64,000 nt of DNA from Pegea sp. RAD2-039 (taxonomy: Eukaryota; Chordata; Thaliacea; Salpida; Salpidae). The position numbers were made by a program, and so were the translations under genes. The first letter of the stretch is position 1; each line of letters opens with the position of its first letter. The stretch is taken from contig JAQGEQ010000305.1 of the NCBI GenBank assembly GCA_034620365.1, positions 372,001-436,000 on the forward strand. Direction: 5' to 3'. Shown piece by piece: positions 23,154 to 34,365 of this stretch. The notes under the pieces are model-generated. The model searched no databases. It saw only the letters and a list, made by a program, of their open reading frames with translations, and was not told the origin of the DNA.

Positions 23154-25940
23154 TTAGAATTTGTTTTGCTTTTTATGTTTGATTGCAGTAATAGCAGACA
23201 AGCGACCACTGGAACCCATTACCCCACCTCCTGTTGACCACAGAAGCAATTTTCAATTTTTTTCAAAAATAAGCTTACTTACCAGGGTGTGTTCCGCTTC
23301 CACAAAGATATAATCCTTTAATTGGTGTCTCATAAGAAGAATGAGATGAAGATGGTCGTGTGAAAAGTAATTGATCCAAAGACATTGCTCCATGGAAAAT
23401 ATTCTATCAAAATTTTAGCTAATTTCAAAAACTAATTTTTGTTATGTTTATTCTTAATCAAAGCCATTTTGTAAAAAAGCCATTTTTGGCTAGCTATAAG
23501 ACTTACTCCTCCAGTTAATCCAAACACTTGCTCCAGATCAACAGGAGTCAACACTTCGTAATCCACAATACTTTCAGTGAAGCCAGTCACATAATCATCA
23601 ATTGATTTGAAAACTGTCATCAAAAGCAAATCATCATCATCATCAGCAGCAAATCAATCCAGTGACTATCTCACCAGATTCAGCGTAATCTTTTCGATCC
23701 TCTGTCGTCCAGGACTTCCCTTTCAACAAATAGGGAGTGTACTGAGTGAAGAGCGAGATCACGTGGCTGCCTTTTGGGGCCAGTGACGTATCAATAGCAC
23801 TCGGAATACACATTTCAATCATGGGTCTACATCATATTCATTATCATCATTTCCGCTTTCAATTACAAACAAATTTACGTTCGGGAAGCGATTTGATGAT
23901 TTTTCGCGTCAATGTAGGCGTTGTGGAGAGTCGGGACATCTTCACAATTGATGTGGATTGTTCCTTTGTGTTGTTCACCAACTTGACCACGTGACTTGTT
24001 CGGTAGAGCTTTGAAATTTGGAAGAGTTTCCACGGCAACTATAACGCGACAAATCTTCGTAATTTAATCTCATCTCAAAGATCTAACCGTTGATCTTAGT
24101 GACTGGTGACGTATAATCGATGGACGCGATATCTTTAGCATGATCTGATTCCTGATAGAAAGATGAATTACGGAGTAATCTTGAAGATGTATGATGAGCA
24201 GTCGCGTTTGAGAAAACACAAGTTGCTTCGATCGATCGTCCATCAGATAGCTTCACTCCGCAAACTTGATCACCATCCACCGAGATTTCGTTCACTTCCT
24301 GCCGCCAACATCAGTTTAAACGTCGAATACCTTCAAGTCACGTGATCAACTTACACAATCGACAAAGATATCAGCGCCGTGACTTCGTGCTGATGACGCG
24401 ATAGCACGTGACACTGATCCCATTCCGCCCTCTGCAAATCCCCAAGATCCTTGAACGTTATCCAAGCTCCCAATCACGTGATGTAAAAGAACATAACCAG
24501 TGCCTACGTCATAAGGACTCGCCATTGACCCGATGACGCCATCGGTGGCCAAGGTCGCTTTTAATACGTCACTTTCAAACCAACGATCGAGGACCTGAAT
24601 TGATGACGTCATTGATGATGACGTCACAAGCTCGCGAAACTGACTTTACTGATAGGAGAGGTAAGGAATTCGTAACAAGAAGAAAAGTCTCTTCCTAAAG
24701 ATCGACCTGCAGATGCAAGAACTGAAGATGACGTCATGAGGTCGTGAAGTGGAACCTGTTTTGGTGATGAGAATTATTCCTTGGATCAAATCCCTGATAC
24801 TCGATTTGGAATGAGGAAGAGGATTGTCAAGGAGCAGACGAAGTGAAGATGCAATCCGATCCAGCTTCTCTTCGTACAAACGGAAGTTCTAAAAACGTTG
24901 ATGACGTCATTTATCACTAATGACGTCACAGCAGTGTACTTTGGCGTCATTGGCTGAAAATTTGGCAATTTGGGAGGCAGTGGTCGAGGGATCCGAGCTG
25001 ATCATTAAAAAGTCCGAAGAGTTTCGGATGGGAGTAAAAGCAGCAGTTGATCTTGTAAACCATCTCAAACCATGTCTCTGTGAAGTGGATTTGTAAGATC
25101 ACGATCACTTGAACATCACATGATCAGAGACCTTCAATTCTAGCTCTTCAATGATTTGTGGACGAAGAAGACTAAGAACATAAGAAGCTCGAGAAAATTT
25201 AAATCCAGGAACAATTTCTTCAGTAACAGCAGCGCCCCCTGGTGTCCATCTGCGCTCACAAACAGCTACAGAAAGACCATTTTTGGCTAAATAAGCAGCC
25301 TGAAAAAAAGTTAAAGAGTTTATAAACAATTTGATGATCAACTTATTTATTTCATTCAATGCTAGGAACAAGGAATACAGCTCTTATATCAACAAACAAA
25401 ACAATATGAGCAGAAAGATAATGAAAGGATCTTATCACGATTTAGTATGATTAATCAACGAAGAATAAGGGCACTGCAGAGGTAAAGGAAAAGATATGAA
25501 TCAAAAATTTATTAAAACAAAATAATTGAAAACATCAGCAAATGTATTATCACTTTTTAAAGAAACTAGTTAAATAAAATTTCTAAACAAAGTTTTATAA
25601 GAGGTGATAGATTTTGATGCAATGGGTAATAATTCCATAATCATCATATTTTTCAAAATTATAGTTTTTATATGAAAATAAGATTATTTATTTGAGTTAT
25701 TTATCTTATTTGCAAATAACTCACTGCTACTAGACCATTATGACCTCCACCAATGACTACCACATCATAAGATGATTTAATTTTGTCTAATGATGATGAG
25801 TAAGTCCTAGAGATGAATCTTGTGCTGCCTATATGAAAAAATAAGTTTCTAATTAAGAAAATAATCAAACAACAGAAAAGGCATTTTTTAAATCTAACAT
25901 TTTTCCCAAATAGAAAAAAATTAAGTTTTTGTAATTTCAT
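23154..25940 (-). CDS. PYROXD2: PYROXD2-like FAD-dependent oxidoreductase
   Basis: Flavoprotein of the phytoene-desaturase/amine-oxidase superfamily; the human protein is mitochondrial. My 11-exon model, all phases joining, is 25940-25725, 25299-25132, 25077-24940, 24888-24756, 24706-24645, 24594-24355, 24298-24088, 24038-23879, 23826-23675, 23613-23507, 23403-23283, plus a twelfth terminal piece 23230-23154. It totals about 594 residues (human 581). Seen: Rossmann motif [16 protein letters not shown] and [28 protein letters not shown], the SPVTKIN joint, and the C-terminal FAD motif [16 protein letters not shown]. Ten of the introns are only 49-103 nt; the first is 425 nt. The N-terminus is uncertain: an acceptor-like CATATAG near 25828 could add an upstream exon that replaces the first hydrophobic residues. 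Three short introns hold five TGACGTCA copies. Confidence 0.93.
24604..24928. other. Cluster of five TGACGTCA palindromes in short introns
   Basis: TGACGTCA lies at 24604-24611, 24619-24626, 24729-24736, 24902-24909 and 24921-24928. All five fall in the 49-51-nt introns of the PYROXD2 model (24595-24644, 24707-24755, 24889-24939). Three of them extend to ATGACGTCAT. The octamer is the consensus cAMP-response element, but its position inside tiny introns argues against ordinary promoter elements. Confidence 0.7.
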
Positions 25941-27606
25941 ATTAAAATTCAAATCAAATTATCTTATAAAATATAGAATAGATAAAAAGTTTTTTTATAA
26001 CATAATCAATTATAACTTTATATTGTTTTCAAAATCATTCTTTTTATTTATATCAATCTTTCCATTTATTTGAAAATAAGTGACCTTTGAATGACAAGCA
26101 CAATCTGCTAGCTGAAAAAAAACTTCCTAATCTTTGAGAGATGATCATACTTTCAGAATTAATGCTTAAAACTACAGATAAGGTTTAAAAAATATATAAA
26201 AAGAGATATTAGGTTAAAAAAGTCAACTTCATACAATCAACAAAACTATATTGTAATTATAAGGTTGTTAGTTTTATAAAATAAATATTTCATAAACATT
26301 TCAAACAAAAATATTTAGGATGTTCTTGTTTTTAAATTGTTTGAAATGATCTTAATATTTCTTAGATATTGATAAATATTTGTATAATAGTAAATTAACA
26401 TAGATTCTATTATTATAAATATATTTGAACTTTTGAAAACACAACTAGTTTACTACAACTGTTAGTATAATATATTCACTCACTTGAATAGCCGACAAAT
26501 ATTCAAACAAACTGATTTTGACATTTTCTTTAAGTAAACAAATTACTTCATTTGATAGAAATAAGCAGTGATGTTAAGGGGAACCCCCTTATTAAGTTCA
26601 ATTTAGTAAATCAGTTGTAGATTTTAACTAATAACATTTGAAACCTAATTTAGTAGATACATATGATGAATTAACCTAATAAAATAATTTTTGACAACAA
26701 TTTTGAATGCTATTGTTATTATTGTCTGCTTTAACTTTGTTAATCTTTTTTGAGAAACTTTAATAGAAGAGATTACCTCTTTAAGTTAATCAAACAATTA
26801 AAATCATCGTTAGATTATATAAACGAAATAAAACATACAAGTTTTTTTGGATAATTATGTTGAATATCTTTCACTGTTTATAAAATACTTTAATTTTTAC
26901 TTATTCTTATCTTCATTTTACCATTCCTAGCTACACAATTTAACGTTTATGAAATAATAACTGTTATCTTTTAATTATTTATAAAAGTTTTTTTATCAAA
27001 CAGGTATTCGATTTATAACTTTCTAAAACCATGAATGCTTTTAAGTTTTGTAAAGTATTAGATAAGCTGGAAGCTACGTTCATATTAAATCAACCATCTT
27101 TTTATCCTCATCAGTTATTCTTCTGTAATCATCTAGTTACCTATGATTTAAAGTGCTACATTTCGATCTGTGTATAAGTGACAATATTTTACTTTTGTTG
27201 TCATTATATAAAAAAAATTTTTTTTTAATAACTATCATTTGCACAGTTTAATCTTGTTTATTAAAATTATTTACACAATTTAATTTAATCCTAAATATTT
27301 ATTATCAGTTTTATCAAATTATATATTAGTTTTAGAAATCTCTTTTAATTTTAACCTAGGTTTGACAAACTTTTAAACTTTGAACTTGAAACCATTTTGT
27401 AAAGATTTATTCATAAAATACCAAATCTCGAAAACTAATTGAAAACTCAACAATTCTTTACTAAACTAAAATATTAAGATTTTTTCTGAAAGTAATTTCA
27501 TTAAGTATTTGTTTATTATTAATGTATTTCTGTTTCGTGGTTTATTAGATAGATATAAGTCTTTCAATTCAATAGAATATAGCAAATGTTAAACAAGCTC
27601 CCCCAG
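25941..27606. other. AT-rich spacer
   Basis: Contains the presumed 5' region of PYROXD2 on its left and the 3' region of the first FAXDC2-like gene on its right. I find no further coding sequence, RNA gene or repeat in it. Confidence 0.5.
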
Positions 27607-27927
27607 AATTTGCATAAACTAACAACAAACAAAACGGTTTAGTTCTCTTTAGGATTTTTGCTAGGATATTGTTGACAGATCGGTTTTAAACTGTAAAATG
27701 TCTTGTGTCGTTTGGATTGAACTGAATTTTGAAAGTTAACATCGGTTTTGTGAAAACTGTCCAACAGACCATTGGTGCCAAAACACTCAGTAAATCTGAA
27801 AACAGTTTTAGAAATCAGATTTATATGAATCAAAATATTCGAAATGATTTATTGAGACCCACTTTAGGTGATGATAATCGTGAAATTGAGGAGAAGCCAA
27901 AAATGGAAGATGATAATTGCAATGATG
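27607..27927. repeat. Near-identical block, 3' end of FAXDC2-like copy A
   Basis: These 321 bases match 30198-30518 (321 bases, same orientation) with only scattered substitutions and no length change. The block covers the 3' flank, the last exon, the last intron and the end of the penultimate exon. The sharp edges and lack of indels, next to clearly diverged middle exons, suggest gene conversion or a recent partial duplication. Confidence 0.85.
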
Positions 27928-29492
27928 AAGAACCGTTACATATTGAGCAACTGCAAACCAATACCACATGACACTGATATGCATTCCAAGACATATTGGT
28001 GGTACAATAACTGGAAAGGCATTACATATCTGATGATAAAAAATCTGTTTGTCAAGTGATAATTAAACGTTTAACAGAATTAAAATTGGTTTCTCACCAT
28101 ATGTTCAATTGGATGTGCGTATGAAGCAGCAATACTGATTGGAGCAATCCACTCATGATGCATTTTATGAATGTGTTTGTAAATTAGAGGATGATGAAAG
28201 GATCTATAAAAGATGTAGATAATTTTAATATTTGAAGGATCTTCCGAGTTAGTATTTATCTCAGTACTATTTCACTTAAAAGCTTAAGTTATCAAGCTTT
28301 TGTATATTTGAATCAAAATAGATTTGAAGTTCTTTCAGAGAAATGATTTCATTGATGTTCAGAATATTTACCAAAAATGTCTTTTACATCATAAAAATAT
28401 ATTAATGATCAAGTTAAAAAACGAATTTTTTAAATTTAGCTTATTTAAATTAGTGTAAGCATCTAAAATTAGTTAAATTAGATGCTTTGCTGAGTTTATT
28501 CGGTTTTTAATAAGTTGTTGTTTACAACGAGGGAGTTTAATCAAATAGTGAATCAGGTAAAAGATGTTATGTCCCTCTATTTTTATGAATCTTTAAATTA
28601 CAAAAAGTTGTATAAGGCTACTAATTTTCTATTCAATATTGGTTCAAATGTTCACTTACCTGTGAGAATAATAGAAAATTATTTCAGCTGCTAAACTGCA
28701 GATGTATAATTGAAGTAAACATTTCCAAATTGCTGGTAAAGGAGAACAGAAAGAAACTTTGTTGCTGACCATATAAGGGTACATGAAATAAACCATCAAA
28801 TAAGAAAGGCATTCATTGCGAAATGAAACTTTCAAACATTTCCAAAAGTGTTTTTTGTCCACCTTCAAAATTAACTTTTCAAATCAGAAATTTTACATGA
28901 AGAATGAATTGTGATAACAAGAAACTTAAAATTGAAATTTATAAAATTTTTAATTTTTTGAAAACAGGTCGTATAAGTAAAAAGTTTGTACAAATAATTT
29001 ATCCTTTTTTAACAATTTTTTCAACAAACTTTTTTAAGCAAATATACTCAGGTGGCAACAAAAATATTTTAAAACAAATAATAAACGGTAGCAAATAACA
29101 AACACTCAAATAAGTATTTCCTAAAATAAAAGTATTTCATAGTTTGTGGAATTTTAACACACAGGGATGTTTTTATCCTTTTGAACTTTATACTTGTGAA
29201 GAAAAGCAGGTTTCCCAGCATAATCGAGAATACTGAAACATAAGCATGTCCCCCAAAAAAACGTGAAAAGAACCAAACAAGTACCTGAAAAATAATTAAT
29301 CAGTCAATTTAGATAATATCAACTAGAAATATTATTTTAAGTTTTAGCTTAAATTTAAGTTGTCATCTAAAGTTAACTGATCAAATTCAAACCTCCAATG
29401 AGAATTAACTTCTGATCATAACCAAATAAGGACATCAAATAATCCCATTTTTGTTCAAGAAAATATTCAACATTAGATGCCAAATCATCCAT
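27639..29492 (-). CDS. FAXDC2: FAXDC2-like fatty-acid/sterol hydroxylase, copy A
   Basis: Membrane di-iron hydroxylase of the ERG3/ERG25 superfamily. FAXDC2 is linked in vertebrates to C4-methylsterol oxidation; the substrate here is inferred only from family. Six exons: 29492-29393, 29284-29163, 28862-28660, 28203-28098, 28029-27863 and 27795-27639. They encode 284 residues (human FAXDC2 about 333). The three His clusters that bind iron are intact: HRSFHH (joined across exons 3/4), HKMHH, and HHCNYH...HDYHH. Hydrophobic segments separate them. The donor after exon 2 is GTGTGT, weaker than the GTAAAT of copy B. The neighbour 30230-31722 has the same six exons with identical exon lengths, so the two are tandem paralogues in the same orientation. 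Confidence 0.92.
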
Positions 29493-29890
29493 TACTGCTA
29501 ATCAAATTTACTTTTTAAAGTTTAAATCGTACTAAGAAGATGTAGAAATTAAAACAAATAAGAAATCCAATTGAAAATAGTTCAACCAAAAAAAGTCTTT
29601 AAATCTTTTCTAAACTTTTAACTTTTTTCTGATAAGTTTTATGCTAAATTGCTGTAAAATGCAGTTTGTAAAGCTCTTATTTTTCTACTTGCTGATTAAT
29701 ATGGAACTAGCAGCTTAGTTACTAAGTTGTCAAACTGTCGTAAAACTTTATTCGGTAAAATTTATTCTAAAAACAGATGTTTGCTGCAAACAATTTGCAA
29801 TATTTTATTGCATAAAATTTATTGGGAAAATATTTTCAGTGAAACATCTGCTAATAATGTAGTGAAATGGTAGAAAATTTCATAAACGTC
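29164..29890. repeat. Near-identical block, 5' end of FAXDC2-like copy A
   Basis: These 727 bases match 31394-32120 (727 bases) almost base for base, including exon 2, intron 1, exon 1 and about 400 bases upstream of the ATG. Similarity stops abruptly at both ends. The shared upstream part means both paralogues probably have the same promoter. Confidence 0.85.
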
Positions 29891-30197
29891 ATACACTTCA
29901 AAGATGTACCTTGCCAAACTATGAAAAACCACCCAATATTATTTGAAATTAATTGTTTTATTAATTAGACAGGATATATTTAGAAAAAAATATTGATGAA
30001 CAGCTCAGTTATGAGGAAGAGTTAAGATTGAAATGCATATTTTCTAAGTTATATATTTATATAAAATGAAACTTTATGATTACAAACAAATATTTTTGTG
30101 GAAATTATTGAAAGATTGCTTTATTGGAACATCATACCACAAACATAACTAAATTAAAACAAACAATAATTAGCTTTTCCAAAAATAATTCACTCCA

Positions 30198-30518
30198 AAT
30201 TTGCATAAACTAACAACAAACAAAACGGTTTAGTTCTCTTTAGGATTTTTGCTAGGATATTGTTGACAGATCGGTTTTAAACTGTAAAATGTCTTGTGTC
30301 GTTTGGATTGAACTGAATTTTGAAAGTTAACATCGGTTTTGTGAAAGCTGTCCAGCAAGCCGCTTGCTCCAAAACACTCAGTAAATCTGAAAACAGTTTT
30401 AGAAATCAGATTTAAATGAATCAAAATATTTGAAATGATTTATTGAGACCCACTTTAGGTGATGATAATCGTGAAATTGAGGAGAAGCCAAAAATGGAAG
30501 ATGATAATTGCAATGATG
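30198..30518. repeat. Near-identical block, 3' end of FAXDC2-like copy B
   Basis: Partner of 27607-27927. Differences cluster in a short stretch of the last exon (around 30345-30375), where copy B reads GASG and copy A reads GTNG at the protein level. Confidence 0.85.
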
Positions 30519-31722
30519 CATAACTGTACCATACTGGACTATTGCAAGCCAATACCAGATCACACTGATGTGAGCACCGAACATAATAGGAGGGATTATC
30601 ACAGGCAAGGCGTTGCTAACCTGCAAAAGACCAAAAAAGTCTAGAAAACTTAATAAAAATTGTTGAAAGCAAAAAGTAAGTTTTAATAAACGAAATATTT
30701 TCAAAAAAAAACTAAAAGTTTTTTGAGTTAAGTAATTTGAGCTTTAGTATTAGTGATTTGTTGTCACTTAACCATATGTTCAATTGGATGTGTGTAAGAA
30801 GCAGCGATACTAATAGGAGCAATCCACTCATGATGCATTTTATGAATGTGTTTGTAAATTAGAGGATGATGAAAGGATCTATGAAAGTTGTAATCAAATT
30901 GATAAAATATTCACAAAAAACTAAAGTATCTCTAAATTATTTTTAAATTTATTCATTTGAAATGAAGAAACTAATCCTTTAATTTGAGAAAATAAATAAT
31001 CTAAAATAAATTAATGGAATATTTTCATTTTGTTAAAGTTATATCGACAAAAACTTTGAACATTCTTATATCTCTATTATCAACGAGACCTGTGCGAATA
31101 ATAGAACACAACTTCTGAAATAAGATCAAAGATTGTCAAGTGTACAAAACATTTCCAAATTGGAGGTAGAGAAGTTTGAAAAGACACTCCTCTGCTGATC
31201 ATGTAAGGATACATCAAATAAATCAATAAACATGAGGTGCATTCATTACGCAAGGTTACTTTGAAAGTTTGCCAAAATTGTTTACGATTAACCTGTAAAA
31301 ATAAAAAACTATTTTCGGATTTTTAGAAAACAAATAATTTTTTTATAAGACGTTTTCAATATAATTTAAGAAATCATATTTTGAAGATTTACCGGGATGT
31401 TTTTATCCTTTTGAACTTTATACTTGTGAAGAAAAGCAGGTTTCCCAACATAATCGAGAATACTGAAACATAAGCATGTCCCCCAAAAAACCCCAAAATT
31501 AACCAAACAAGTACCTGACAAATAATTAATCAGTCAATTTAGATAATATCAACTAGAAATATTATTTTAAGTTTTAGCTTAAATTTAAGTTGTCATCTAA
31601 AGTTAACTGATCAAATTCAAACCTCCAATGAGAATTAACTTCTGATCATAACCAAATAAGGACATCAAATAATCCCATTTTTGTTCAAGAAAATATTCAA
31701 CATTAGATGCCAAATCATCCAT
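30230..31722 (-). CDS. FAXDC2: FAXDC2-like fatty-acid/sterol hydroxylase, copy B
   Basis: Second tandem paralogue, also 284 residues in six exons: 31722-31623, 31514-31393, 31292-31090, 30878-30773, 30620-30454 and 30386-30230. The iron-binding His clusters are intact, as in copy A. The first 33 residues and most of the last 52 are the same in both copies. Exon 3 is clearly diverged (FWQTFKVTLRNEC here against FWKCLKVSFRNEC), and so is the first half of exon 5 (MFGAHISVIWYWL against CLGMHISVMWYWF). Introns 3-4 are unalike in sequence and length. Both copies look functional. The middle divergence with identical ends points to conversion of the ends after an older duplication. Confidence 0.92.
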
Positions 31723-32120
31723 TACTGCTAATCAAATTGACTTTTTAAAGTTTATATCCTACTAAGAAGATGTAGAAATTAAAACAAATAAGAAATCCAA
31801 TTGAAAATAGTTCAACCAAAAAAAGCCTTTAAATCTTTTCTAAACTTTTAACTTTTTTCTGATAAGTTTTATGCTAAATTGCTGTAAAATGCAGTTTGTA
31901 AAGCTCTTATTTTTCTATTTGCTGATTAATATGGAACTAGCAGCTTAGTTACTAAGTTGTCAAACTGTCGTAAAACTTTATTCGGTAAAATTTATTCTAA
32001 AAACAGATGTTTGCTGCAAACAATTTGCAATATTTTATTGCATAAAGTTTATTGAGAAAATATTTTTAGTGAAACATCTGCTAATAATGTAGTGAAATGG
32101 TAGAACGTTTCATAAATGTT
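31394..32120. repeat. Near-identical block, 5' end of FAXDC2-like copy B
   Basis: Partner of 29164-29890, same length with scattered substitutions. It spans exon 2, intron 1, exon 1 and the upstream region; beyond 32120 the two flanks are unrelated. Confidence 0.85.
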
Positions 32121-32399
32121 TTCAATCCAAAGTATTAGAAAATATTAATGAATATTTATTAAATTTATTTCTGGATTGAAGAATTTGGAAATATTAGTTT
32201 TATGTCTTTGGGCTGAAAATAAAATTTTTTAACTTCAATATTTACTTTTTTAGATTCATTAAAAGTTCCTATTTTGTTTTAGAAGTGCTTCAGTTACTTT
32301 ATACTAAACTCTTAGATTTTATAAAACCAGAGATATTTGGATGATGTTAAAACTTTTCATCACATACCTCTGTTACAAGATAGATTTTTTCTCACTTTA

Positions 32400-33025
32400 G
32401 AAAGAATATTCAAAAACTTGAGTTAGTTCAAAATCGTTTACTAGAAAAGGTTTCCTTGGATCTGACATACCTTCTCCACATACAAGGAACGTATTTCAAA
32501 TCTTCATATGAAACTACTATAATATCGCCTTGCTGCTTACCTCATATTGCTTTTTGAAATCATTAAGGGTTTCTCTCATCTTATTTTTAATGATTTATTT
32601 AAAGATCGTAATAATAAAGGTTCTTCTGTCCTCAGATTTTACTTGTTCAAAATCGACCTAGTTAATAATTTTGATAACTCAGTGGACTCATAGCTATAGG
32701 TTTGAATCTTCTTTCTAAATCTATTGTTGCAGCAAACTTTGTCACCTCTTTCAAAGGGATGCTAGAAGAGTATGATTTGAGTAATTTGATATATAATACT
32801 GCAAATTTTTCTATTTAATTCGTATATCTTTAATATTTTGTAAACCTTACTTTATTATACTTTTCATAAATTTGTAGTTTTTCTATTTTTCTGTTTTTTC
32901 ACTGACTTGTATTGATCTGTGTTAACTTTTATTATTTTGTATAGTTATATCATTATGTGTTTGCTATAAAGCTGTATAATTTGTTACTTGTAGCCATGCA
33001 AATGTATCGATAAATAAGAAAACAA
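32400..33025 (+). mobile_element. Decayed LINE 3' portion
   Basis: With several stops and frame changes, a LINE C-terminal pattern can be read: LAAYLILLFEIIKGFSHL followed by IFNDLFKDR. It ends near 33020 with GTAGCCATGCAAATGTATCGATAAATAAG, which resembles the tail at 40540-40560 (GGCAGCCACGCATTGAATAAATAAA). It matches the order seen at 21441-21794. It lies directly upstream of the FAXDC2-like pair. Confidence 0.5.
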
Positions 33026-33934
33026 TATTTGTCAGTACTAATTTCTCTACTAACTAACTAATACAAAATATCTTTATTGAAACAATTATCTATTTTTGAA
33101 TTTTCTTCCAGATTTTTGAAACTAATGGATACAATAAAAATTGAAATAACTTTAATTTGTTGGTTATCTATAATGATACATTAATCCGACTGATAAATTC
33201 ATTTGTTGAAGCTACTTTAATTTTTGACAAAATTAAAACAAAAATTTTGTTGAATTTGAAAAAAATTCGTTAAATAATTATTAGTTGTTTTAAAGTTTCA
33301 AAAAAAAACAATTTTTTGTCATTTAATTCGAAATCTAAAATAGTTTCACAAAATGTTCTTCTATTTATATCTAGATAAATTATAAATTTAGTAAAGTTTG
33401 CTTTCTAATACTTGTAAACTCTTTACTATATTTTGTAAAGAAAATGCTGGGATAATTATAAATCATATAATATTTATATTTCAATACAACTCAAATAGAT
33501 TCATCAAATTCTTGAAATTACTTTTTCTATTAGTTGATTGGAAATTGAAGAATATCTCATAAACCTGTTGAATCTTCAGCTTTATCGTTTTGATAAAACT
33601 TTGATGACTTAAGTAAATTTCAGAACAGTTTTAAAGACTTGTTTTCATTTTATTAGTATTCAAACTAAGAAACAATTTTATTTTTTTTCTTCAAATTAAT
33701 AAGATTTGAAAAGTTTGCAGCGGTTTACTTACAAGATTTTAGAACCATCAAGCACCTTCTTTTAAATTAAAATCGATTGATATTATCAATTGATCTCTTC
33801 AAATTGAAACAAATTGATGGAAAAATGATTTTACTTTCTTATTTTTCAAACAAATTCATAAAAATATTCAATAAATTTGAATAAAATGAAAGAAAACATG
33901 GTACGCAGGATCAAAGCGCGAACTATTTGACGGA
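33026..33934. other. AT-rich spacer
   Basis: No coding or repeat signal recognised. It precedes the poly(A)-signal-like site of the small minus-strand gene at 34.0-34.2 kb. Confidence 0.5.
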
Positions 33935-33940
33935 TTTATT
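33935..33940 (-). terminator. Poly(A) signal of the 61-aa ORF
   Basis: AATAAA on the minus strand, about 65 bases after the stop codon of the small ORF at 34003-34188. Spacing fits a short 3' UTR. Such hexamers are frequent in AT-rich DNA, so the promoter found upstream is what makes it credible. Confidence 0.4.
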
Positions 33941-34002
33941 TTCTAGTACCATACAACAAGTTTTCATTTGAAGCTTTCAAGCTTCTTCCTTCATCTTAGT
34001 TT

Positions 34003-34188
34003 TTATCCATTAATTGCTTTCTGGCGTGTAATCCGATGACGTGAAGGTCTTCCAAGATTTATTGATGTATACCGAAAGATCTTTGAGACTTGAGCTAGGA
34101 AAAATCCAATCAAAGTAAGTATAGAAAAAACCAGCAACTGGGTAAGTTGCTCTTTAACTTGTTGCTTTGCGATTCTTGTTTGTTTCAT
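34003..34188 (-). CDS. Small single-pass membrane protein, unrecognised
   Basis: A 61-codon ORF with an ATG start. The first 17 residues are polar (MKQTRIAKQQVKEQL), then one hydrophobic segment (LLVFSILTLIGFFLAQV, about residues 18-34), then a basic tail ending RITRQKAING. It has better codon variety than the surrounding AT-rich DNA. Upstream on the same strand are TATATAAA (34331-34338) and TGACGTCA (34358-34365) at promoter-like spacing, and AATAAA lies downstream, so this looks like a complete intronless mini-gene. I recognise no family. It could also be one exon of a larger gene, or a chance ORF. Confidence 0.45.
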   Translation of the reverse strand: MKQTRIAKQQVKEQLTQLLVFSILTLIGFFLAQVSKIFRYTSINLGRPSRHRITRQKAING

Positions 34189-34330
34189 AATTTCTTAAAT
34201 TATTTATCAAGTTTTTCTAGAAAAATAAAAATATTATTTTAATCTGATCATTCATCAGCCTTTTACAATAAAAAAGTGCTAACATCATTTTCAGAAAACT
34301 TTTAAACTAATGGCAATATACGTTTCAGCT

Positions 34331-34365
34331 TTTATATACATCTTTCACCAACTGCTTTGACGTCA
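34331..34365 (-). promoter_or_regulatory. TATA box plus CRE-like octamer
   Basis: On the minus strand TGACGTCA (34358-34365) lies about 20 bases upstream of TATATAAA (34331-34338). The predicted transcription start, about 30 bases further on, would be near 34300, giving a 5' UTR of about 110 bases before the ATG at 34188. CRE followed by TATA is a classic animal promoter layout. This is the only one of the window's TGACGTCA copies in such a position. Confidence 0.45.

Noticed and set aside
23746-24345. Open frames on the + strand inside PYROXD2
   Set aside because: They are shadows of well-matched minus-strand PYROXD2 exons and their introns.
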